64,000 nt of DNA from Parachlamydiales bacterium (lineage in GTDB: Bacteria > Chlamydiota > Chlamydiia > Chlamydiales > Rhabdochlamydiaceae): NCBI GenBank assembly GCA_947474635.1, contig CANJJB010000001.1, positions 1 through 64,000 on the forward strand, written 5' to 3'. A model generated the notes under the pieces. It did not search any database. It was given only the letters and a program-made list of their open reading frames with translations, and was not told the DNA's origin. The position numbers and the translations under genes are program-made. Of the stretch, positions 45,294 to 53,552 are shown in pieces (positions within the stretch are counted from its first letter, which is position 1; the number at the start of each line of letters is the position of its first letter).

Positions 45294-47909
45294 CTAGACA
45301 GTCGCATACACTAAATTAGGTAGATAAGGCGAGATCATCGCCTTGCGTGAATTTAGTATTCCTGCGCGGAAGCGCACTATAGCTATGGGCAAACCTTCAG
45401 AAGTTTCTTTCGTAGTAAGGCTCAAGAAACTCTCAGCAAAAATACGCTTAAATACTTTCGCATTGTCTCCAAGAAACTCCACTTCAAAGTCACCTTCTAT
45501 AACGGGAGAAGAAGCTTTAAAAGCGTTGAGGAAGTTCTTGAGGTGCTCTACAGAAGGCTCTGAGCCAGGAATCCATATCCAAAGTTCATCTTTGTGTTTG
45601 TATTTTCCAGCATTGCCTTTGTAAATCTCTTCAGCACCCGTAATGGTGCTAAGCATGTGCATGTGGAGATCGACTTCTTTTTTTCTAAGATGAACATCTT
45701 GCGCATCCTTTAGCCACATTTTGCGAATACCCATGGCATGCTTTTGGAAAGCTGGCCAATTTTTTGCAAACATCTTGGTTTGCCCTACACGGCAGCACCC
45801 ATTTTGCTCTTTGGTGTCATTAAAAATAGTAGAGGGTTTGCCCTTGCTGCACAAAACGAGATTGCTCTCGAGTGTTTCTTCTTTTGCAATGTAGACTTTC
45901 TTATAGAGAGAGTACATGTCATCGTTTGTAAGAATCCTTGCGACAGCCGTTTTAATAAATTTTTTATCTCTAGGAAGATCATCGAAAGAAACAATTTCTA
46001 CTTCCCGTCCCATAGCAAAAGACTTGAGCCTATTTAAAAGAGAGCCCACACATTCAACGTCTCTGGGAGAGACCTTTGAAAGAAGATCTGTATCATCTAA
46101 AATCGCATAGAGAAGATGTAAATACTCAAGCTGCTCTCTTTTAGGAGATATCGAGTAATCAGAAGAGTTCGTAGCAACGATGTAACGCTGCAAAAGAGTT
46201 TTAAGAATCCTTCTATGAGAAGGCGTTTTAAGATTTTTCTGCATGCCTTGAATTTGTTTTTCAATTGACTCAAGTGACATACCACCGAGGCCATGTTTAT
46301 CATTGATCTCAAAGCTTTTTTCAGCAACGAGCACATTGCATGATTGCACATCCGCAATGGTGACCACAGAGGGTGTTGCATTAGAAAAAGAACTCTTATG
46401 GTGATCGATCACACTGATAATTTCTAAATAGTTCGGGATCTTTGTTTCTTCTCTATTACTAAAATCCCGAAGAGAAACAGTGCCTAAAATAGATTTCTGT
46501 GCTTCTTCTGCATGCACAACGCCAAGAGGAAAAAGCTTTCCATCTTTAGCAACCGCTGTCACCGTCAAATACGGCAATCCACTGAGCTTGCTGCGTATCT
46601 CTTCCACATCTGCTTTATAGTTCACATACTGCGGCAATATGCCAAGAACAGATGTCTTCACGCTATGGGCAACATCAAGGCGTTCTACGTAAACACGGAT
46701 ACTGTAAATAGCTTTATCAAGACCTTCAATTGCCCTTACAAGAAAGTTAAAAATTTGCGATCTGTCTTCGACAAGATTGCCTGCCTTATCAAAAAGAGGA
46801 AGGTTATCGAATTTTTTCAAAAGAGATATGAACTCTTGAAGATTAAAAATAGAGTGCTGCTCCATTGCCTTAGCAAACTCTGCAAAAGAACTCTCAAGGC
46901 CTTTAGGCGCTTCCAAAACTTTCGTGATATAATCTTGAAGGAGCTCATGTTGCGGGTGCGTAAGCTCTTGGGCTGGCAGGCAGTCTTTGATTTTCATGTT
47001 GAAAGTAGTCTCTACTAGCTCTATTAACTCTTGACGCGTGAGCACAGGCTTAACAAAGAGCGCAACTAATTTGACATTCAAGTAATTCTCGTACCATCTA
47101 AGACACTGATTCAACAGATCGATCACAAAACGCACCCGCTCTGCATCGATATTTCTCCACTCTCCTACGTAGTACCCCTCGTCATCGACGATGATCACCG
47201 CATTTCGCTCTTTTTCAAGATCAATGCCGAGTGTAAGTGCGCTTACCTCTTTTTTAAGAAGGCCTGCTTGCGAAACTAAATCAGATCCTGAAACCGTTAA
47301 ACTCGTACGTGTTTTAGTCAGATAAGAAAATACATTTTCCCCAAAGACAGAATGGAAAAGAAGACCGATCTCGACTTGAGACTCGGGCACTCCTCCAGGA
47401 ACATTCCAGAGATGCAGCCCTTCGCTCACCCGCGCGCCAAAAGCATCAACCCATCCCCAAAACGAAGCAATCGTGGTATCTAAGTCAGGCGATCCATGCG
47501 CTGTGACAAAATGACTTCCCGGATACACTTTACCCATCCCAACAGGAAAAAGTCCCTGGTAATCCTCACGAGGAATCCTTCTTCCTACAATCTTTCCTCG
47601 GACAGCTAAATTTTCTTCAAAGGAAAGCCCCGAAAATTGATTCAGCCAAAGTTCAAAGTGGGTAAAAAGGTAACCGTCTAAAATATTCCCCTGATTGATG
47701 CGGTCTAGAAAATCGATAGTAGCTGGTAAAAGAAAATCTTCATTATCTGTTTTTTGGATAAGATCGCAGAGGTATCTGCTCACACGCTCATACTTGGATT
47801 GTTCAGGAAGTTTTTGAAAAGCAGGGAGCTGACACTCTTCTAAAACTTTTTCAACATCTTTAAATTTTTCTTTCGAAAAAAAAGATTCACCGAGCAACTG
47901 CGCCTCCAT
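45294..47909 (-). CDS. Large DHH-superfamily phosphoesterase-like protein (871 aa)
   Basis: HGSPDLDTTIASFWGW (aa 138-153) and IISVIDHHKSS (DHH at aa 502-504); ILDDTDLLSKVSPRD. Confidence 0.75.
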   Translation of the reverse strand: MEAQLLGESFFSKEKFKDVEKVLEECQLPAFQKLPEQSKYERVSRYLCDLIQKTDNEDFLLPATIDFLDRINQGNILDGYLFTHFELWLNQFSGLSFEENLAVRGKIVGRRIPREDYQGLFPVGMGKVYPGSHFVTAHGSPDLDTTIASFWGWVDAFGARVSEGLHLWNVPGGVPESQVEIGLLFHSVFGENVFSYLTKTRTSLTVSGSDLVSQAGLLKKEVSALTLGIDLEKERNAVIIVDDEGYYVGEWRNIDAERVRFVIDLLNQCLRWYENYLNVKLVALFVKPVLTRQELIELVETTFNMKIKDCLPAQELTHPQHELLQDYITKVLEAPKGLESSFAEFAKAMEQHSIFNLQEFISLLKKFDNLPLFDKAGNLVEDRSQIFNFLVRAIEGLDKAIYSIRVYVERLDVAHSVKTSVLGILPQYVNYKADVEEIRSKLSGLPYLTVTAVAKDGKLFPLGVVHAEEAQKSILGTVSLRDFSNREETKIPNYLEIISVIDHHKSSFSNATPSVVTIADVQSCNVLVAEKSFEINDKHGLGGMSLESIEKQIQGMQKNLKTPSHRRILKTLLQRYIVATNSSDYSISPKREQLEYLHLLYAILDDTDLLSKVSPRDVECVGSLLNRLKSFAMGREVEIVSFDDLPRDKKFIKTAVARILTNDDMYSLYKKVYIAKEETLESNLVLCSKGKPSTIFNDTKEQNGCCRVGQTKMFAKNWPAFQKHAMGIRKMWLKDAQDVHLRKKEVDLHMHMLSTITGAEEIYKGNAGKYKHKDELWIWIPGSEPSVEHLKNFLNAFKASSPVIEGDFEVEFLGDNAKVFKRIFAESFLSLTTKETSEGLPIAIVRFRAGILNSRKAMISPYLPNLVYATV

Positions 47910-47929
47910 GCTACTTTCTTAAAAAAATC

Positions 47930-48001
47930 GGACCGAGCAGGATTCGAACCTGCGACCACCCGCTTAGAAGGCGGGTGCTCTATCCACTGAGCTATCGGTC
48001 C
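47930..48001 (-). tRNA. tRNA-Arg(TCT)
   Basis: GGACCGATAGCTCAGTGGATAGAGCACCCGCCTTCTAAGCGGGTGGTCGCAGGTTCGAATCCTGCTCGGTCC. Confidence 0.97.
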
Positions 48002-48105
48002 AAAATAGTACTGGGGATCTATATTATAAAGAAAAAAGACAAAATTCAACGTAAAACATTGCTTTGCATTGCTGGTAGAGGATAAAATATGCTAAAATCC
48101 CCTCC

Positions 48106-48762
48106 TTGGAGAAGGAAAAAATGGTTCTTAAAATTGCAGTTATTGGATCTACAGGACGCCTAGGAAGCCATATTGTAAGTATGACTGTGGAAGATTCTAA
48201 TTTTCTTGTGACAACTTTAGCAGAAGCAGATGTTATCATCGACGCCTCCTCCCCCCTTGCCTGCGCAGCCAACCTTAAGTATGCTCTTGCCTTACATAAA
48301 CCACTTGTTATCGGAACAACGGGACATACCCCTGAAAATCTTGCCCTGATAGAACAAGCAGCTCAGTCTATCCCTCTACTTCTTGCTCCCAATTTCAGCT
48401 TAGGCATGACCATGTGTCTGGAAGCTGTTTCACTTCTTGCAAAACAACTTAAAAACTTTTGCACCATGTGCATTACCGAAACCCACCATGTGCATAAAAA
48501 AGATATCCCGAGTGGAACTGCTCTTGCCCTGTCTCAAACAATAGACCCTGAAAACCCTCCATCTATTCACTCTATCCGCGAAGGAGACGTAATGGGAGAG
48601 CATACAGTTTCTTTTTCATGTGAAGGAGAAACCATCACACTCAAACACGAGGCCCTCTCTAGAAAGGCCTTTGCAACAGGCGCCCTCAAAGCTGCTCAAT
48701 TCTTAATCCACCAAAACCCTGGATTATACACCATGAAGGATGTGTTATATGTCGCTTTTTAA
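48106..48762 (+). CDS. dapB: 4-hydroxy-tetrahydrodipicolinate reductase (compact form)
   Basis: IAVIGSTGRLGSHI; VIGTTGHTPENL; APNFSLGMTMCLE; ETHHVHKKDIPSGTAL; HEALSRKAFATGALKAAQFL. Confidence 0.92.
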   Translation: MEKEKMVLKIAVIGSTGRLGSHIVSMTVEDSNFLVTTLAEADVIIDASSPLACAANLKYALALHKPLVIGTTGHTPENLALIEQAAQSIPLLLAPNFSLGMTMCLEAVSLLAKQLKNFCTMCITETHHVHKKDIPSGTALALSQTIDPENPPSIHSIREGDVMGEHTVSFSCEGETITLKHEALSRKAFATGALKAAQFLIHQNPGLYTMKDVLYVAF

Positions 48763-49570
48763 AGATTTTTTCCAAAACGGAAGGCTCACTCTGATTTCAG
48801 GCCCGTGCGTTATCGAAAGTGAAGAAAGCGCTTTATATGCCGCAGGATTCCTAAAAGATCTCTGCAAGACACTTGATATTAATTTCATCTACAAATCAAG
48901 TTATGACAAAGCCAATAGATCCTCCATCCACTCTTTCCGCGGCCCTGGGATTAAAGAAGGTTTAAGAATTTTAGAAAAAGTAAAACGAGCTTTTGATGTG
49001 CCTGTTCTTACCGATGTCCACTCACCTGAAGAAGCACTCCTTGCCGGACAAGTATGCGACGTGATTCAAATACCTGCTTTCTTATGCCGCCAAACAGATC
49101 TCATCAGCGCAGCAGCGAGCACGGGCGCTATCATCAACGTGAAAAAAGGGCAGTTCATGGCTCCGTGGGATATGAAAAATGTTGTGGAAAAAATTGAAGA
49201 AATGGGGAACTCAAACATCATCCTTACAGACCGCGGGACAACCTTTGGTTACAATAACCTTGTCTGTGATATGCGCGGCATTGCCATTTTGAAAAAGTTG
49301 GGATACCCTGTTTGTTTCGATGCTTCTCACGCTGTCCAGCTTCCTGGAGGAAATGGAACGAGCAGCAGTGGAGAAAGGGAATTTATCCCGACACTTGCAA
49401 AAGCAGCTGTTGCTGCAGGGTGCAACTGTTTATTTATTGAATCACACCCGAGACCATCTGAGGCAAAAAGCGATAAAGACTCAGTTTATCCTTTTGCTGA
49501 AATGGAAACTCTTTTAAAAGAAGTTAAACGGATTTTTGAGGCGGTTCAACCCCTATGTACTCTAAAATAA
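48740..49570 (+). CDS. kdsA: 3-deoxy-8-phosphooctulonate synthase
   Basis: LISGPCVIESEESALYAAGFL; SSIHSFRGPGIKEGLRIL; IQIPAFLCRQTDL; FDASHAVQLPGG. Confidence 0.97.
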   Translation: MCYMSLFKDFFQNGRLTLISGPCVIESEESALYAAGFLKDLCKTLDINFIYKSSYDKANRSSIHSFRGPGIKEGLRILEKVKRAFDVPVLTDVHSPEEALLAGQVCDVIQIPAFLCRQTDLISAAASTGAIINVKKGQFMAPWDMKNVVEKIEEMGNSNIILTDRGTTFGYNNLVCDMRGIAILKKLGYPVCFDASHAVQLPGGNGTSSSGEREFIPTLAKAAVAAGCNCLFIESHPRPSEAKSDKDSVYPFAEMETLLKEVKRIFEAVQPLCTLK

Positions 49571-50181
49571 CTTTCTTAAGCATTTTAATTGTGGGATTTT
49601 TTAGTCTCCTGTGGATCTCTAACATGGCCCTCGTAAGACAAAAAGATATCACCGCATACGCGCAGTATATGGAAAGCGTGCAGAATATCATTTCCACAAA
49701 AGATGCAAAAGCAACCCATCAAAAAAGAAAGGGCTTAAGAAAAGATATGTGGCTATCCCAAGATAATCACACCCGTCTCCACTACCGCATCGACAGCGCA
49801 GCTTCTACACTTACCCTCATTCCCAATGACACAAAACTAGATATCCTAGAAAATTTAGAAGGAATTCAAGGCTGGATTCAAGAGCGTCTTTATGTGAGTG
49901 ATCAAAGCCCCATGCAGCAGATGCGCTTTTTTGAAGCAACAGAAGGCACCTACCAGTACACGACACAAGAATTTTTAGCAAAGTCCGTTGCTCTCTCTCT
50001 ATTTAGACTGCCAGGACATGTGCTTCCCACGCTACTAAATCACAATAACGCTTTCCTTAAAGGCATTGCACAAGACGTTTCCTTTTCTGTGTCGGGGAAA
50101 GTCCCTCAATTTCAAGCCAAACGTTTTCAAGCAACCCTTTCAACTCCGCCCGAAGAAATAAAAACCAAGGAACACCCATGA
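49555..50181 (+). CDS. LptC-like inner-membrane-anchored protein
   Basis: N-terminal TM anchor; position between kdsA and LptA-like/lptB genes. Confidence 0.6.
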   Translation: MYSKITFLSILIVGFFSLLWISNMALVRQKDITAYAQYMESVQNIISTKDAKATHQKRKGLRKDMWLSQDNHTRLHYRIDSAASTLTLIPNDTKLDILENLEGIQGWIQERLYVSDQSPMQQMRFFEATEGTYQYTTQEFLAKSVALSLFRLPGHVLPTLLNHNNAFLKGIAQDVSFSVSGKVPQFQAKRFQATLSTPPEEIKTKEHP

Positions 50182-51572
50182 TATCCTTACTAGCGTTTCT
50201 TCTTGCAGTAGCAAGCCCTGTCGCTGATTCAACAGCTGTCTCCTCTGCTAACGCCTCCTACGATGGCAATGCTCTTATCTTAAAAGGACAGGTCATACTC
50301 GATCACGGCCTTGGAAAAATGAAAGCAGAAGAAGCCGTCTTAGAAAGACAGGAAGTGGGAAAAGAGTTTCCCTTTTCTTTTATTCGTTTGCGCAAAGACG
50401 TTCTCTTATCGCTCAGTCACGATGCGACTCTTTCTTGTGATACAGCAGATCTTGATTTTGTCAGCTTAAAAGGACATATCACAGGCAACGATAGACTTTG
50501 CTACACGGACTCCCTTAAAAGAAAAAAAGGAGGCAAAACCCTTTTCTGCCTTACAAGTAAACGCGCAGATCTAGATCTTTCTAAACAAGAAGAAGATGAG
50601 CAAAAACCCCATTACGATGTTGCCTCCCTACTCGCGCAAGATGCTGTAGAATTTGAGTATGATCAGAAATATACTCTCCATGCAGATACAGCACTCTACC
50701 GCAAACTCCAAAACCATGTCTCTGCAAAGCGCTACCAAGAAGGCGGGCTCTGCAAATGCACCTATGATACTAACCAAATTGAAGCAGAGACAATGGACGC
50801 AGATCTAGCTCTTTCAGAACTCTCCATGCTACGCCCCCAAGGAACCCTTCACTCTCTTCTTAACTCACCTAATCCTGCGCTATTTTCTTCTGACACGCTC
50901 CTATGGAATCACCTCAACAATACCCTGCTACTTAAGGGACACGTTCATCTGCAAGACCCTTCTCTTGGTGAAGTTTTTGCAGACAATGAAATGCAACTTA
51001 CGCAAGTAAAAAATCAACTCTCTTCCATCAAAACACAGGGGAAAACCACGGTCAACTATTTGAACGCGCACAAGCTCACCTGCTTTGGAACCATAGACAT
51101 CAATCAGAAAAAACTTAAGGCAACTCTCTTTAGTCCCATTGTAGATGGAGTCACACCGCACAACCTGCAACTCTCTTATCAAGAAGAGGAAGCTACCATC
51201 TTTGCAGACACCGGACACATTGAATACACAGCCATCAACAATACTTTCCAGCCGATATCGATTTCTCTTAAAGGCAACGTTTACCTCTTTTCCCATGATG
51301 CAAATAAACCCCTTGCATATGGCATCACTGATAGACTCACGTACTCACCCACTACAAGAACATTTATCTTGAGTGCAGATCCCGGCAAAAAAGTTATTTT
51401 TATCAACGAAGAAGAAAACCTACGCCTCAGCGCGCATGAAGTGCACGTAACAGAAGATCCTTCTACAAAAAAACAAACCGTCAAAGGCATTGGCAATGTC
51501 CAGTTAACCCTCTCCTCTGAAGAAGAAGCCTTGATGCAAAAAATCTTAAACCTTTCAAAAAAAATACCATGA
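50178..51572 (+). CDS. LptA/OstA-like LPS transport protein
   Basis: NASYDGNALILKGQVILDHGLGKMKAEEAVL...LLLKGHVHLQDPSLGEVFADNEMQL: OstA-type repeats; upstream of lptB. Confidence 0.8.
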   Translation: MISLLAFLLAVASPVADSTAVSSANASYDGNALILKGQVILDHGLGKMKAEEAVLERQEVGKEFPFSFIRLRKDVLLSLSHDATLSCDTADLDFVSLKGHITGNDRLCYTDSLKRKKGGKTLFCLTSKRADLDLSKQEEDEQKPHYDVASLLAQDAVEFEYDQKYTLHADTALYRKLQNHVSAKRYQEGGLCKCTYDTNQIEAETMDADLALSELSMLRPQGTLHSLLNSPNPALFSSDTLLWNHLNNTLLLKGHVHLQDPSLGEVFADNEMQLTQVKNQLSSIKTQGKTTVNYLNAHKLTCFGTIDINQKKLKATLFSPIVDGVTPHNLQLSYQEEEATIFADTGHIEYTAINNTFQPISISLKGNVYLFSHDANKPLAYGITDRLTYSPTTRTFILSADPGKKVIFINEEENLRLSAHEVHVTEDPSTKKQTVKGIGNVQLTLSSEEEALMQKILNLSKKIP

Positions 51573-52294
51573 AAACAATTTTAAAAGTAAAGAACCTCGC
51601 TAAAGGATATAATGGCAAGCCCATTGTGAATAACCTCTCCTTCGAAGTCGGTAAAGGAGAAGTTGTCGGCCTTCTTGGCCCTAATGGCGCTGGCAAAACA
51701 ACAGCCTTCTACATGACAATCGGTCTTATCCGCCCCGACGATGGTCACGTATTTTTTAATGGGCAGGAAGCCACCCAACTTCCCATACACGCAAGAGCAA
51801 AACTGGGCATGGGCTACCTTGCGCAAGAACCTTCTGTCTTTCGCTCATTAACCGTCGAAGAAAACATCTTAGCCATATTAGAAACACTTCCTATCTCTAA
51901 AGCTGAAAGAGAACATCGCCTCAAAAGCCTCCTCAAAGAACTACACCTAGAAAAACTTGCCAAGAAAAAAGCAAGCCACCTCTCAGGAGGAGAAAGAAGA
52001 CGCCTTGAAATCACAAGAGCCCTTGTCACAGAGCCCTCCCTTCTCCTGCTCGATGAACCCTTTGCCAACATCGACCCCATCAGCGTAACCGATGTAAAAA
52101 ACATGATCCGCCTCCTCAAAAATAAGGGGATCAGTATTTTAATCACCGACCACAACGCAAGGGAGATTTTCTCCATCGTTGACCGCAGCTACCTCATGCG
52201 TGAAGGCAAAATTCTCATCTCCGGAACCGTCGATGAACTCCTTGCAAATAAAGACGCAAGACGCTTTTATTTTGGGGAAGACTTTAAACTCTAA
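51569..52294 (+). CDS. lptB: LPS export ABC transporter ATP-binding protein
   Basis: GLLGPNGAGKTTAFYMTIGLIRPDDG; MGYLAQEPSVFRSLTVEENILAILE; LSGGERRRLEITRAL; LLLDEPFANIDPISV. Confidence 0.97.
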   Translation: MKTILKVKNLAKGYNGKPIVNNLSFEVGKGEVVGLLGPNGAGKTTAFYMTIGLIRPDDGHVFFNGQEATQLPIHARAKLGMGYLAQEPSVFRSLTVEENILAILETLPISKAEREHRLKSLLKELHLEKLAKKKASHLSGGERRRLEITRALVTEPSLLLLDEPFANIDPISVTDVKNMIRLLKNKGISILITDHNAREIFSIVDRSYLMREGKILISGTVDELLANKDARRFYFGEDFKL

Positions 52295-52300
52295 AATACT

Positions 52301-53527
52301 ATGGAATATTCGCCGAGCCAGATCGAACAAAGAACGAAATTTGCTTTCATAGGCTACCGCCTTGCAAGTGTTCCCTTCTGGTGCATGCTCGCTGTACTCA
52401 CCGTCATCCTTTATGAGACAATGCACATCACTCCTTTCCAAATCATGTGCCTTGTCATCATTAAACCGATGTCTGCTCTTTTTGCACCTTACTGGAGCCA
52501 CCATATCCATGAACGGCCTGATAGAGCCCTATCGAACCTTGCCTGGGGCAACATCCTCCGCTATCTCCCTTTCCTATTTGTTCCTTGGATAAACTCTCCT
52601 TGGATTGTCATCCTATCTTTTGGTCTCTACATGATGTTTTGTAGAGGAGGATTCACGGTATGGATAGAAACCATTAAAAACAATATGCCTGTAGCCTCCC
52701 GCGAGCGCCTGATGAGTTTTAGCTCAGCTCTTGATTATGGGCTCACAGCTATTCTTAGCCTTGTTTTAGGACCTATGTTGGATAAAAACCCTGAGTCATG
52801 GCGCTATCTTTTTCCAGCAGGTGCAGCCTTTGGTCTTATCTCCACCTTCCTACTCTACCGCATTCCCCCTTCTGCCAGCAAAATCCCTTCCACAGCTCCC
52901 TACAAAATAGATCTTCTAACGCCCTGGAAAAAATCATGGGCACTCGTTAAAAAAGATGTCAATTTTGCAAATTTTCAAGTTGGATTTATGTTAGGTGGCG
53001 CAGGGCTTATGATCCTACACTCGGTAACGCCCATGTTCTTTGTCGATGTTTTACAACTCTCTTACACCAAAATACTCACAGCAACTACCATCATCAAAAG
53101 CCTAAGCTACGTGCTAACAACACCCTTATGGGTGAGACTCTTCCGTAAAATCAACATCTACTACTTCTGTGGCCTTGTCACCATCCTCACCACTCTATTT
53201 CCCTTCCTCCTTCTCAGCGCCCAGTTGCACATCCTACTTTTGTATTCTGCCTACGCCATCTACGGCATCATGCAGGCTGGTAACGAATTTGCCTGGAACA
53301 TGTCGGGGCCCATTTTTTCCAAAGAACAAGACAGCACCATCTTTGGCAGCACGAATGTCCTTGCTGTCGGCATCAGAAGCTGCCTCATCCCTCCTCTTGG
53401 CACGCTCCTCTACACACTCACTAACTTCTCCGCTGTCATGATCGCAGGAGCTCTCCTTGGGCTCTTAGCTACCACGCACTTCATGCGCTACGGCGCCTCT
53501 CTCAAAACCGAGAAAGAGCCAGCGTAG
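52301..53527 (+). CDS. MFS transporter
   Basis: Polytopic; SRERLMSFSSALDYGLTAILSLVLGPMLD. Confidence 0.8.
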   Translation: MEYSPSQIEQRTKFAFIGYRLASVPFWCMLAVLTVILYETMHITPFQIMCLVIIKPMSALFAPYWSHHIHERPDRALSNLAWGNILRYLPFLFVPWINSPWIVILSFGLYMMFCRGGFTVWIETIKNNMPVASRERLMSFSSALDYGLTAILSLVLGPMLDKNPESWRYLFPAGAAFGLISTFLLYRIPPSASKIPSTAPYKIDLLTPWKKSWALVKKDVNFANFQVGFMLGGAGLMILHSVTPMFFVDVLQLSYTKILTATTIIKSLSYVLTTPLWVRLFRKINIYYFCGLVTILTTLFPFLLLSAQLHILLLYSAYAIYGIMQAGNEFAWNMSGPIFSKEQDSTIFGSTNVLAVGIRSCLIPPLGTLLYTLTNFSAVMIAGALLGLLATTHFMRYGASLKTEKEPA

Positions 53528-53552
53528 AATACCTTACGCTCTTAACATTTTA

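Noticed and set aside
46512-47018. 168-aa plus-strand ORF
   Set aside because: Fully antisense to the DHH-family CDS, no recognisable domain; shadow ORF.
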